64,000 nucleotides of DNA from Natrinema amylolyticum (GTDB lineage Archaea > Halobacteriota > Halobacteria > Halobacteriales > Natrialbaceae), in assembly GCF_020515625.1 (NCBI RefSeq), contig NZ_JAIWPJ010000006.1:62001-126000 (forward strand). Direction: 5' to 3'. The translations under genes and the position numbers were made by a program. Shown here piece by piece: positions 1-9,208 of this stretch. Position 1 is the first letter of the stretch, and each line of letters starts with the position of its first letter. The notes beneath the pieces were generated by a model, which was not told the origin of the DNA, made no database searches, and worked only from the letters and a program-made list of their open reading frames with translations.

Positions 1-1
1 G

Positions 2-1867
2 AGTGCACTTGGAGATGTTGGAAATCACTACGATCGGGTGCAGGAACTATTTGATGCTCCGAGGAGTTGGTATGAGGTCGGCCGCGCATTCTCTGCAGTC
101 TTAGGGAAGCAGTCCTATGGGAAGAGACATCTAGACCAGTATGCTGTACCCGTGGTGGACGCCGGGAACGCGTTCTTTAGAGAAGCTGAGCATGTATTCT
201 TCTTAGGGATGAATGCAGACGAATTCCCGGGAGAAGCATCCACACCAACGTTTCTACATCGTGAACTCCGTGAGGCTGTATACGAACAGACACGAGCCGG
301 CGAAACACCATATCATCATTTAGATAGTAGAAGATCGAATTATGAAGAGGCACTCGACTTCTACCAAGCAGGACTCTCGACGCTGACTTCAGATGGGACA
401 ATCCGATTGTATCATAGCTATCGGGATGAGCGTGGAAACGAGATCGCATGGTCTCCGTTCATTGATCTGTTCGATGTGAACGCTGACAAGGACGCATCAA
501 ATCGACCAGTCCAAAGACTCTCCGTTGGTGATTGGATGCCAAGTCCAGAGTCTAATACCGAAGCAGATTGGGAAGTTCTTGCCGGTCAAGTGGCACCACG
601 TGAGCGACTCCGGATGTTGCTCTATTATGCGATGCAACCTCATATAGCGGACACAGATACGATTTCGGCGGCCGGTGTGGAGGCGATCGCCGCTCGGCTT
701 AAACAACACCCACTAACAGCACTTGTATTACCTCGTGTTGAACGATATCAAGAGCCACCGACCAGTGTCACCATTCAACCAGACGAAGCCGCATTCAGTG
801 AAGTGTCATTAGATGCTGTCACAGGGGAGCCACATCACCCTCACGAACTGGACATGCAGGCACAGTGTGGATTGAAATACTATTATTACCAATTCATGTA
901 TAATTTCACTGGGAATAATCCCACGAGAGGGGAAATACCAAAGTACTACTCACAGACACCCCATTGGCGACTTGGCCATCTTCCATATATTGTTCGAGAA
1001 AACTACGCGGACCCACGTTACGTCGAAAAGTGGAAAGACATAGTTGAGACGCTCCTTCCCGAGCGTCAGAGCACAAAGCGAGGCCTTGCGCAATTCCAGT
1101 CTCAACAACAGCTCCGAGAATGGGTCCACGATCAGGATCGGTTTTCTGAGTACGATATGAATACAATTTATCAAAACCTTCGTGCCGAGCGGGAGCTTGT
1201 TCTTGCCGAACGGGAAGCCGATATCAAGCGCGATTGGAAATGGCGATCTGGAGGGGAGGTCACAATAGAGGGCCACGATTTAGCTGTCCCAGCGTACCGC
1301 CTTGACAGAATTCAGAACGGTGATAGCACATATGCGCTCCCAATCTTCTTTACTCGATTCTCCAAGCGGGCTAATAGCGCTCTAAAATCTTGTTTTGATG
1401 GAGCTATTTGGGAATCCAACGAACAGACGGGGGAACTATGTCTTGATTGTGGTCGGGAAGAGAACTGCAACTACCACTCGAAGTACGTCATTGATCATCG
1501 TATGATTGCGGGTCACCAGCACGAAAGCAATGAACACGACTCAAAGGTTATTGGAATAGCACTACAGGAACAATACGCGGGACCGAGTGACGGCAACCGT
1601 ACTGTTGCCATTCAAAACAACTATACTAATATTATTGCTCCAGAGGGCGAGTGGGTTGAGAAGTTAGTCCCGCGTGGATATCCCCAAAATTGGGAGAGTA
1701 GTGTCGAAGACTGGAAACAGAACTTTTCTAAGTTAGCGGATACGCTTGATTCATCTAGCGAGATAGAACTAACAGTTAGTCCGACAGTTGTGGATCGTGA
1801 CGATTGTCTTAACTGTGTTTACCGTGATCTGTGCCAGATTCCGGATTCGGGGGTAGAACTCGAATGA
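2..1867 (+). CDS. AddB-like helicase/nuclease subunit with Fe-S cysteines (5' end outside window)
   Basis: The frame is open to the left edge, so only the C-terminal part is present; the first in-window start codon is a GTG at 38. Counted from that GTG, residues 52-65 (VFFLGMNADEFPG) resemble the inactive helicase C-terminal part of AddB, where recombination-type exonucleases keep a helicase fold without motor function. C277 together with C590, C593 and C599 (C-x2-C-x5-C) matches the iron-sulfur clasp of AddB/Cas4-type nucleases. The usual D...DxK nuclease signature is not evident: the expected region reads YRLDRIQ followed by PIFFTRF, so the nuclease may be degenerate. A second Cys cluster lies near residues 469-480. 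The stop overlaps the start of the AddA-like gene (ATGA), indicating one operon and probably one complex. Family assignment is from motifs only. Confidence 0.72.
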   Translation, partial: SALGDVGNHYDRVQELFDAPRSWYEVGRAFSAVLGKQSYGKRHLDQYAVPVVDAGNAFFREAEHVFFLGMNADEFPGEASTPTFLHRELREAVYEQTRAGETPYHHLDSRRSNYEEALDFYQAGLSTLTSDGTIRLYHSYRDERGNEIAWSPFIDLFDVNADKDASNRPVQRLSVGDWMPSPESNTEADWEVLAGQVAPRERLRMLLYYAMQPHIADTDTISAAGVEAIAARLKQHPLTALVLPRVERYQEPPTSVTIQPDEAAFSEVSLDAVTGEPHHPHELDMQAQCGLKYYYYQFMYNFTGNNPTRGEIPKYYSQTPHWRLGHLPYIVRENYADPRYVEKWKDIVETLLPERQSTKRGLAQFQSQQQLREWVHDQDRFSEYDMNTIYQNLRAERELVLAEREADIKRDWKWRSGGEVTIEGHDLAVPAYRLDRIQNGDSTYALPIFFTRFSKRANSALKSCFDGAIWESNEQTGELCLDCGREENCNYHSKYVIDHRMIAGHQHESNEHDSKVIGIALQEQYAGPSDGNRTVAIQNNYTNIIAPEGEWVEKLVPRGYPQNWESSVEDWKQNFSKLADTLDSSSEIELTVSPTVVDRDDCLNCVYRDLCQIPDSGVELE

Positions 1868-4800
1868 ACCACAATGAACTCGTCGCGGACTTGGAACTCG
1901 AAATAGCGGACGGGTTCGAATTTACTGATGACCAAGCTGAGGTCATGTACGCCTTCCAAGAAGGATCTGGTCGGGTCGCAGTTGGATCAGGGGCAGGAAC
2001 AGGGAAAACAGCCACACTTACCAGAGTTGTCGCGGAGACAGTTGCCCGAATGGCTCAGCCTGATCCAGGGTCATTGACCGAGAACCCGTTCACTGATATT
2101 CTTGTTACGACTTTTACCCGAGATGCGGCTGGACAACTGAAAGGCCAAATAAAGAAACTACTCAGAGAGCACGAGGAAAATGTGGACACAGCCTTTGACC
2201 CGGCACTTTGGCGATGGCTAGAAACCGACAGTAATATTTCTACGATCGATTCGTTTGTCGGGGATCTCTTGCGTGAGATCGCCTCTGAGGTACATGTTTC
2301 CCCTGAGTTTGATATCCGAGACGAGATAGAGACAGATGAACTGTTACAGGAGATTGAGCGGACGCTCCGAGACGATGATGAGTATGAAGAGGCGCTTGAC
2401 TTGCTTGAAGAGGCGCTAACGGAAACATCCCCACGACGATATCTATTCAATATCCATCAAGATCTTCGTGAAGCGTGCTATGAGTTCCCTGCTCCGGGGG
2501 CAGATTCAGGTACTGATATTTTCCGAACTAAAATGCAGTCAGGCCTTCACAACGATCGTGAACCACCATTCAACGGCGCGGACATTAGGAATATTGTTTC
2601 CCATGTAACTGGAATCCCGGAGGGCGAAATCTCCGAACCGAGTGATGAGAGCCAAAAAGCAATCGGGGACGAGTATCGGCACAATATTGGATTTGCTAAC
2701 GCCTTGGATGAGTTGTTGGATGCATTTGAAGCAGAGTACGATTCCCGAACCCGAGAATCCGGACAGCTCTCCTATCAGGATATCGTATATATTGTTTGGG
2801 AGTATCTTGAACACGGTGATAGCAAACACCTTCAGAATAGCCTTTCTGATCGCTTCTCTAAGGTTTTTGTTGACGAGTTCCAAGACACCAGTTATGCCCA
2901 GTGCCGTATTCTCAGTCACTTAATCACGAACGATGAAAATGGCGGTGACATTCTCGTCATCGGTGACGTCAAACAGTCGATCTACAGTTGGAGATCGGCA
3001 GATCCAGAGATATTTGCACATCTGCTTGAACATGCTGCTGATGAGGAAGCTAACGGTGATCCTGACCGCTACTTAGAAGTGACCGACTGGGAGAGGGCCG
3101 AGTTGGTAACGAACTTTCGGAGTCATCCTCATCTTGTCCGCGCTGGTAACCACCTGTTTGATCGACTGTTCCAGCATGACGGCTGGGGCGCAATCGGAAC
3201 ATTTTCGACAGACTTCCAGCCATTGCGTCCATACCGTCCTCCCACGAACGATGATCAGAGTCACCTACACGTTCTTCCACTTGGTGACGTAAATGCCGAC
3301 GAATGGCGTCAGCGTGACCCTCAACAGACAGCTGCGACGATTCGTGGGCTAGTCGATAACGACGATATCATGGTTGGTGATGACGATAAAAAGCGGTCTG
3401 TCAAAGCAGGTGATGTCACGCTCCTGTTCCGTCGTGGGAAATACATGGAAGAGTTCCGTGATGCACTTGATGACTACGGGTTAGAGAACGCAATCGTTGC
3501 ACATCGTGGGCTGTTTGCAGCTCAGGAAATTCGGTTCATTATCGATGTTCTTGATTGGTTTGCTCACCCTCACTCGAAAGACTCGCTATTGCGGATTCTC
3601 CGATCGCCAGTAACTGCGTTGTCAGACCATACACTACGATTTCTCGCACGTCATGACTGGAACCTACCGTATGCGCTCGAAGAGTGGTCAGACGACGACT
3701 TAGATCCAGACGACCGCGAGCGATTAGCAGGGCTCGTTGACTTGCACAACGATCTCCGTTGGGACCGAGAGGGATCAAAGGCGGACCTTATCCAGAAAAT
3801 CATTCAGCACACTGGACTCGAAACTGTACTGTTGGCGGGCGAAGATGCGATGCAACGGTATGGGAATCTCTGGGTTCTCGTTGAATTAGCTCGTGACTGG
3901 GAAGAAGAAGAATTGCTTCCGTATCGAGAATTTGTCGATCGACTCCAACGATACCGCGATATGGCAACCTCAAACAATGAAACATTTGAACTCGCCCAAA
4001 CGGCGGATAGTAGTAACGAAAATACGGTTAAGCTACGGACGGTCCACAGTTCGAAGGGATTAGAATTCGACGTTGTTGTCCTTCCAGATCTTTTAGCTGG
4101 CCCAGGAGGGCGAATCCAAAGTCGAGATCGTATTCAATTTCGTGACCCAGAGACCCGCGATCAGGAATTTGCGGTCGCGCCACGCTCACGAGATGGACCA
4201 GTATCATATAATGAAGGGCCAGGAAACAATTGGATCAACTTAGGGTATCGCTCGACGTTGTGGCTTGCTCCAGACCGGGATGATATGGGCCGGTTCAGGT
4301 ATGACCATCCGTTCAATCCGGCTATCAAAGATGAGTTTGGTGAGTTTTGGCGCTTGCTTTACGTAGCCTTCACGCGGGCGAGCGATCACCTCATTCTCCC
4401 ACTTGGGAATGAAATTACATATCATAATGAGTGGTCATCATGGGCACATCCATTGTTAGAGGTGTTCCAGCGTAGAAAGACTTGGACGGCATCTGAAAAT
4501 GATGATCCGGTAACGTTCAATCTTGAGGCAAATAGTATGGAAGCCTCCGACGATGTGCCAGAATCGATACCGCTGGATATCGGGTTATTAGAACAGCCTG
4601 GGCCACCAGCCGCAGAGATGATTGGGCTTCCAGATATTTCTGTATCAGCAGCCGAAAAAAGAGACGAGACTGAGTTTACATGGGACGGTATTCCGTTTGC
4701 GCCACGTCAGCTGAACCCATCGACATTAAACGATCTCATTGCATGTCCACGACGCTATCAGTACCGGGCACTACAGGAGGTGAGCGAAACGCGAGGAGAG

Positions 4801-5502
4801 TCTCCACCGGGAAACAATGCACCAGATGGTGTGCAACCAACGTATTGGGGGACACTTGTTCATGGAGCGATAGAGGCATTGCATGAGGATATCATTGTAG
4901 ATAGATGGGACTCTAAGAGTAATAGCTGGGGGGAAAATGTAACGAACTATATTGAACTGGAAGACGAAATCCGAGATAAGTTGGAAACAAGCCTTGAAAG
5001 CTATCGTGAGTCTAAACTGTGGGAACAAGTGTTGTCAGCTACGACAGTGTTACCGGAGTACGAATTATCGGCAGTCCATCCTGATGAGCCACAGGTTCAT
5101 CTTAACGGGGTCGTCGATCTATTGTTAGAAACGAGTTCCGGCTGGAAGGTTGTTGACTTTAAGACTGGAAAAAAGCCACAGACAGATTCTTATTTGGAGA
5201 AAAAGTATAAATGGCAATTGACGACATATGCTTGGTTGCTAAAAGAGGAATACGACATTGAAGTCGCATCGACAGAGTTATTCTATGTGGAAAGTGGTGA
5301 TCGGATTGAATTCGATACAGACTGGACTAACTTCAGTTCGTATCTCTCTGAACTACCGGATGAATTGCGAGTGACGTCTGGAAAAGGATTACCTGTCCGA
5401 CCGGATCCTGACCCAGCGAGACATACCTTAGATGAATTAGATCTGGAATCTCGGTGTGGTAGTTGCCCATATAAGAGCATCTGTGAAGTTTGGAAAAGCT
5501 AG
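1864..5502 (+). CDS. AddA-like UvrD-family helicase fused to an Fe-S PD-(D/E)XK nuclease
   Basis: This 1212-residue protein carries a full superfamily 1A motor: Walker A GSGAGTGKT (41-49), DEFQDT (about 337), GDVKQSIYSWRSAD (about 367), a TVHSSKGLEFD motif (about 726) and LLYVAFTRASDHL (about 832). The C-terminus is a RecB/AddA-type nuclease with GVVDLLLE, VVDFKTG (about 1097-1103) and a Q-x3-YAWLL motif. C961 plus C1198, C1201 and C1207 form an AddB-style Fe-S clasp, which classical bacterial AddA lacks. ATG 1864 is chosen over an upstream frame start because it gives the ATGA overlap with the previous gene and begins just before the Q-motif region (TDDQAEVMYA). The likely role is ATP-driven DNA unwinding and degradation of ends, in repair or against foreign DNA. 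Base composition is AT-richer than the core chromosome. Confidence 0.88.
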   Translation: MNHNELVADLELEIADGFEFTDDQAEVMYAFQEGSGRVAVGSGAGTGKTATLTRVVAETVARMAQPDPGSLTENPFTDILVTTFTRDAAGQLKGQIKKLLREHEENVDTAFDPALWRWLETDSNISTIDSFVGDLLREIASEVHVSPEFDIRDEIETDELLQEIERTLRDDDEYEEALDLLEEALTETSPRRYLFNIHQDLREACYEFPAPGADSGTDIFRTKMQSGLHNDREPPFNGADIRNIVSHVTGIPEGEISEPSDESQKAIGDEYRHNIGFANALDELLDAFEAEYDSRTRESGQLSYQDIVYIVWEYLEHGDSKHLQNSLSDRFSKVFVDEFQDTSYAQCRILSHLITNDENGGDILVIGDVKQSIYSWRSADPEIFAHLLEHAADEEANGDPDRYLEVTDWERAELVTNFRSHPHLVRAGNHLFDRLFQHDGWGAIGTFSTDFQPLRPYRPPTNDDQSHLHVLPLGDVNADEWRQRDPQQTAATIRGLVDNDDIMVGDDDKKRSVKAGDVTLLFRRGKYMEEFRDALDDYGLENAIVAHRGLFAAQEIRFIIDVLDWFAHPHSKDSLLRILRSPVTALSDHTLRFLARHDWNLPYALEEWSDDDLDPDDRERLAGLVDLHNDLRWDREGSKADLIQKIIQHTGLETVLLAGEDAMQRYGNLWVLVELARDWEEEELLPYREFVDRLQRYRDMATSNNETFELAQTADSSNENTVKLRTVHSSKGLEFDVVVLPDLLAGPGGRIQSRDRIQFRDPETRDQEFAVAPRSRDGPVSYNEGPGNNWINLGYRSTLWLAPDRDDMGRFRYDHPFNPAIKDEFGEFWRLLYVAFTRASDHLILPLGNEITYHNEWSSWAHPLLEVFQRRKTWTASENDDPVTFNLEANSMEASDDVPESIPLDIGLLEQPGPPAAEMIGLPDISVSAAEKRDETEFTWDGIPFAPRQLNPSTLNDLIACPRRYQYRALQEVSETRGESPPGNNAPDGVQPTYWGTLVHGAIEALHEDIIVDRWDSKSNSWGENVTNYIELEDEIRDKLETSLESYRESKLWEQVLSATTVLPEYELSAVHPDEPQVHLNGVVDLLLETSSGWKVVDFKTGKKPQTDSYLEKKYKWQLTTYAWLLKEEYDIEVASTELFYVESGDRIEFDTDWTNFSSYLSELPDELRVTSGKGLPVRPDPDPARHTLDELDLESRCGSCPYKSICEVWKS

Positions 5503-5555
5503 TGACAAAACGATCACTAATAGAATAGTTCCAGACAACTGGTGTGGGGCAGCAT

Positions 5556-6464
5556 TCACCGGAAATTGTCGAAGTCCTTATGATCCCAAAATTGAGGACT
5601 ATTGGTGACGATAATATCGGTATCCCCGAGTTGCGACCGCTGAGACGAGTCACTATTTATCGATCGAGATGCTTTGATCGGTTTTATTCTAAAGTTCTCA
5701 TGAAATTCGTCATGATTCGTATAGAGATTCTTTGCATCATGGGAATTCGTTATCATAACGATAGCTCCCCGACGATGAAGTTTTAATGCAATATCACGTA
5801 ACTCTTTCTGTCGTTCTTCATCGAAGCCACCTGGTTGATACTCGTCGAAATGGCGTGCATCCGACTGTTGCTGGTACGGCGGATCCAAGAACACCAAATC
5901 ATTTTTACCGACTTCCTTTTCGATAAACGTGAAATCCTTTGAAGTGATGGTGGTGTTCTGAAGTGCGTAATGGCCACGTTTTAGATTTCCTTTGATAGAC
6001 TCTGTCTTGATTATCTTACTCTTCATCGGTACGTTAAAATCTCCATCTTCGTTCGTTCGATAGAGTCCATTCCAGCATGTACGGTTTAGGAATAAAAATA
6101 ATACCGCTTCGCGCAGTTTATCTTCACAACGGCCATTTTGCAGTTCGTTAAATTCCCGTCGGCGGGTGTAGTAGAAGTCCTTCATTTTCTCTTCAGAGTT
6201 GAAACGACTGAGATCGTCATCTAGGCGGTTGTTTGCAGTAATTATATAATCGAGATTATCCCGGAATTGCTTGTAGAAGTTTATCAGAGTGGGATTGATA
6301 TCATTGATATGGCCGTTACTTGGCTCTAACTCAAAGAATACAGCTCCACCGCCAAAGAATGGTTCATAATAGTCGTTGAAATCTGTTAACGGCGGAAGGC
6401 GAGACAAAATATCGTCAATCATCTGGCGTTTGCCGCCAGCCCAGCGTAAGATCGGATCTGCCAT
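5556..6464 (-). CDS. Dam-type (D12 class) DNA adenine N6-methyltransferase
   Basis: The 302-residue product begins MADPILRWAGGKRQM, the AdoMet-binding signature of D12-class N6-adenine methyltransferases, and has the catalytic DPPY at 194-197 within LVFLDPPY. The Y-x-EPFFGGGAVFF segment near 32-45 is the second AdoMet motif. ATG 6464 is preferred because the family signature starts there; the frame stays open upstream into the preceding gene. It lies 43 nt downstream of the GHKL ATPase on the same strand and is convergent with the AddA-like gene (53 nt between stops). Within the island it could protect host DNA as the modification arm of a restriction-like system or be an epigenetic regulator. 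The family is clear; target sequence and role cannot be read from sequence. Confidence 0.9.
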   Translation of the reverse strand: MADPILRWAGGKRQMIDDILSRLPPLTDFNDYYEPFFGGGAVFFELEPSNGHINDINPTLINFYKQFRDNLDYIITANNRLDDDLSRFNSEEKMKDFYYTRRREFNELQNGRCEDKLREAVLFLFLNRTCWNGLYRTNEDGDFNVPMKSKIIKTESIKGNLKRGHYALQNTTITSKDFTFIEKEVGKNDLVFLDPPYQQQSDARHFDEYQPGGFDEERQKELRDIALKLHRRGAIVMITNSHDAKNLYTNHDEFHENFRIKPIKASRSINSDSSQRSQLGDTDIIVTNSPQFWDHKDFDNFR

Positions 6465-6507
6465 CTTGCCGTATAATGAGAGGGCGAACTCTAAAATCGC
6501 CCGGTCT

Positions 6508-8373
6508 TCAGTCCAAGGACTCTTTGAGGTGTTCTCTGAGTTCTTCCCAGAGTACCTCATCTGTTGACGAGTTGCCAATATTCAACTGGTTGGTCAATTC
6601 CTTTCTGGTAGTCTCCATAACCCTTGAGCCGCGCTCGTCCTCAGTGTCGCCGCCGAGAACCAAGAATATCTCAGCTTCTTCAGTTGATTTCGAGGGGTCT
6701 TCAAGTTTATCAGCTGTATAGACTGTTGGACCCTGATTGTTCGTTGCTAAATCATCTCCATCTTGACCATCGAGTTCGCCAAGCGTGGCTGGGAGATCAT
6801 CTGGTGCCTCGGAAAGGTCTCGGAGATCTTTCTTTCCGTGTCGGCTCATATGTGCATCATACCGTGCGGTTTGCCATTCTGGAAGATCATTGGGGTAATA
6901 AACACCGTTGTGATGGTGCACACGGGCTAACTCACTGATCTGCCCGGAAATCTCATGGGGATGTTCAGTGGCTACCTCTGCTGGTGCTGAAGAGACAGTG
7001 ACTAGGTTTTCACGGTTGCGATCACTTTCTCGCTCAAGTTGCATGATATAGGCATCAACCTGCGCCTCATCCAAGACGTCCTCACGGGTGATCTGAAGCT
7101 GTGCATCTGCCTGTGCTTTTCGTGTGATTAATTTGATGTCTGAGAGGTCAGTATCAGGCCGATGTTGTTTGACCACTTGAGTTCGATCGGAATAATCGTG
7201 CACCTTCGGTTTGCCGTCGTTGATTGCAGCAGGGTGATCCTCATCATACGGTTCTAGGAACGCTTGCGGAACACGGTCGGCATCGAGATCAAAATACGAC
7301 TGTACAGTGCGCCGCAGCCAATTATACACGCCCTTGCAATCGTCAGTACCCCTCATAAACGGATTGTGCTTATCGATCGATGATTTTTGGGTATCCCACG
7401 GAAGTACTTGACCATCACCATCTGTTTCCAATTCGACGATCACCTTCAACCGTTGATGGCGGGGATTAAAGTTGCCAAGTCGATCTTGTCCACTGCCGAA
7501 TCCGCCTTCTGCATTGCGGAGTCGGCTTGCGACTTTCCGTTCTTGACAGTAGATATCCGTTCCAGCCGCTCGGTTGCTTTTCTTTGTTAACAGGCCGACT
7601 GTAATGTGGAGGTAAACAGGGGCGTCGAATTCCGCAATATTTAGTTCGATATTTTTATACCGTCGAGGATGAAGGCCATCAAACGGTGAGAACGACCAAT
7701 TGGGGATCCCTTCGGGCTCGACTTTCTCTCCGTTCACGATAATTTCCAGATCATAGTTCGTTCCACGGAGCGCCTGCATTTCATCGCTCAAAAACATATT
7801 ATATGCCTCTCCGAGCCGGTTTCGCAGTTCTTGTTCTGTCTCCTCATTCCAATTATAATTTAGATCTTCAATGAGGATTTCGGTTGTTCCGGGTTGGATA
7901 TCTTCGGCGTCATGTACTGGGACAGTCCAGTCCTCGTCATCATTGAACCAGTCTTCTGTAATACGATAGGTCCAACCAACATCTGCTGTCTTGTCACGCG
8001 ACCGGATCTGGAATGGGAGACCAAGATTCACCAGGCTCTTTTTTGCTCCGACACCGAACGTACCAATTGCCCCAGAAACCTGATCTTTTGCAGTTTTTCC
8101 TAAACCAAATAGCATTGCTGCGTCGTCCCGCGGGACGCCGCCTGCCGTATCACGAACGATGAGCTCCGTTCGTTCCCCATGTTCGTTTATGTCTATATCT
8201 ATGTGTGCTTTTCCCGTCCGTTCATTCGATCTTTTCCAAGCATCAAGGGAATTATCACATAATTCTAAAATAGCTGATTCGAGAGTTACGTCGGATTTCA
8301 AAGCGGTTAGGGTATCCTTTGTGGGGAGAAGTTGAGCCCGATCAGGATCTGCATTCTGATAAAACTGGGACAT
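6508..8373 (-). CDS. GHKL (Hsp90/MutL-like) ATPase of unknown function
   Basis: The protein (621 residues from ATG 8373) has the GHKL ATP-binding elements near its N-terminus: ELCDNSLDAW (about 37-46; Asn and Glu for Mg-ATP), DTAGGV (about 75-80) and GTFGVGAKKS (about 104-113, the lid). No histidine-kinase dimerisation helix and no MutL endonuclease motif is visible; the remaining 400 or so residues are unrecognised. A GTG at 8394 would add seven residues, but a TATA-like element at 8397-8404 sits about 27 nt upstream of ATG 8373, the spacing expected for a leaderless haloarchaeal transcript. The gene pairs with the downstream Dam methyltransferase. ATPases of this type recur in prokaryotic defence systems, so a conformational-switch role in anti-phage defence is possible but inferred. 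Confidence 0.82.
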   Translation of the reverse strand: MSQFYQNADPDRAQLLPTKDTLTALKSDVTLESAILELCDNSLDAWKRSNERTGKAHIDIDINEHGERTELIVRDTAGGVPRDDAAMLFGLGKTAKDQVSGAIGTFGVGAKKSLVNLGLPFQIRSRDKTADVGWTYRITEDWFNDDEDWTVPVHDAEDIQPGTTEILIEDLNYNWNEETEQELRNRLGEAYNMFLSDEMQALRGTNYDLEIIVNGEKVEPEGIPNWSFSPFDGLHPRRYKNIELNIAEFDAPVYLHITVGLLTKKSNRAAGTDIYCQERKVASRLRNAEGGFGSGQDRLGNFNPRHQRLKVIVELETDGDGQVLPWDTQKSSIDKHNPFMRGTDDCKGVYNWLRRTVQSYFDLDADRVPQAFLEPYDEDHPAAINDGKPKVHDYSDRTQVVKQHRPDTDLSDIKLITRKAQADAQLQITREDVLDEAQVDAYIMQLERESDRNRENLVTVSSAPAEVATEHPHEISGQISELARVHHHNGVYYPNDLPEWQTARYDAHMSRHGKKDLRDLSEAPDDLPATLGELDGQDGDDLATNNQGPTVYTADKLEDPSKSTEEAEIFLVLGGDTEDERGSRVMETTRKELTNQLNIGNSSTDEVLWEELREHLKESLD

Positions 8374-8396
8374 ACTATTGGACGGGTTCGACACTA

Positions 8397-8404
8397 GTTT
8401 AAAT
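8397..8404 (-). promoter_or_regulatory. TATA-like box for the GHKL ATPase-dam operon
   Basis: On the minus strand the element reads ATTTAAAC, centred about 27 nt upstream of ATG 8373. This is the usual TATA-to-start spacing for leaderless haloarchaeal transcripts and is the reason ATG 8373 is preferred over GTG 8394. Confidence 0.5.
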
Positions 8405-8778
8405 GTTCCGGGAAGATGTCTCTGCTTCTGGAGTGAACTTCAGCGGTGATTCTTGGTAGAAACTCATATCATCAGCAGCCGATGCGACAGCTTTGCCACT
8501 CGCAGGGAGGCCGCTTGACTGGGGCGTAGCGGTAACGGCCTCACAGAGGATGAGACAGTAAGGGCTCGATGGCACCCAAAGACGATCTTCTCCACGCGGG
8601 TGATCCCCTTCGACCTGTCTTTGCATCTCGAATTATGTATCGAACGCATCGCCAATTGCTACGACTCGTTCCCGCATTCGCCCTCAGCGATCAATAGGCA
8701 GATGAAAGAAGATACAATATGTTCACCCCTCCTCACTGCTCCCAGAGTCCATCGTCATGCTCCTGATGGATTTCTGAG
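8405..8778. other. Intergenic stretch without a supportable gene
   Basis: No frame here combines a plausible start, island-like codon use and recognisable sequence. A 75-residue minus frame (8399-8626) ends directly upstream of the ATPase, but its composition does not look coding and it overlaps the promoter. The stretch may hold regulatory DNA or decayed sequence. Confidence 0.4.
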
Positions 8779-9024
8779 TTATGGTTCTTCAGGTGTCGAT
8801 GTATACCCAGGATACCACCAGACCATCCCACGAGCACCAACCTTCTTACATTTAAGCTTATTTTCTTGCTCTAAATTCTCTAATCGATCTCGGACTCCTC
8901 TATGCGTGATGTCGAAGTGAGATGCAATCTCTGACGTAGTCAAAACTGGATCAGAAGACGAGCGAAACACGTCCAGGATATCGTCGTCAGTGATCGTCGG
9001 CTTACGGCCAGGTCCGTCGCTCAT
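8779..9024 (-). CDS. Small winged-helix DNA-binding regulator
   Basis: The 81-residue product starts MSDGPGRKPTIT and carries a winged helix-turn-helix of the type common in haloarchaeal regulators: LTTSEIASHFDITHRGVRDRLENLEQ, followed by a beta-wing rich in Lys and Gly (about 50-70). ATG 9024 is chosen over an upstream in-frame start because the conserved segment begins there. Two palindromes lie just upstream (9059-9079 and 9085-9108), the first overlapping the likely TATA region (AATAAATT on the minus strand), which suggests autoregulation. It is divergent from the DUF7344-like gene at 9209. The target genes are unknown. Confidence 0.72.
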   Translation of the reverse strand: MSDGPGRKPTITDDDILDVFRSSSDPVLTTSEIASHFDITHRGVRDRLENLEQENKLKCKKVGARGMVWWYPGYTSTPEEP

Positions 9025-9058
9025 TATGAAAATCGCTGACCAGATGGTAGTTAGCAAT

Positions 9059-9108
9059 TTATTCTCTTGAGAGAACTAACCATCATTAGTTCTTTCAAAA
9101 GAACTAAT
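9059..9108. promoter_or_regulatory. Two related palindromic operators between divergent regulators
   Basis: Two inverted repeats of one consensus lie 28 bp apart centre to centre. The first (9059-9079) has a TTCTCT/AGAGAA core flanked by TTA and CTAA. The second (9085-9108) is almost perfectly symmetric, with TTAGTTCTTT facing AAAGAACTAA. The first overlaps the probable TATA box of the winged-helix gene starting at 9024. Both also lie upstream of the + strand gene at 9209. The arrangement fits cooperative binding of a dimeric repressor, most simply the adjacent winged-helix protein. Confidence 0.65.
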
Positions 9109-9208
9109 CCCTGACCCAATTTGCACATGGTTATGTTGATGATCGCTCGCAGGCACGTCTTGGGAGTACCGGTATTTGAGAGTCCTGAGCTAACTCTACG
9201 AGTTCACC

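Noticed and set aside
8399-8626. 75-codon minus frame upstream of the GHKL ATPase
   Set aside because: It covers the promoter, has no relatives I recognise and lacks coding-like composition.
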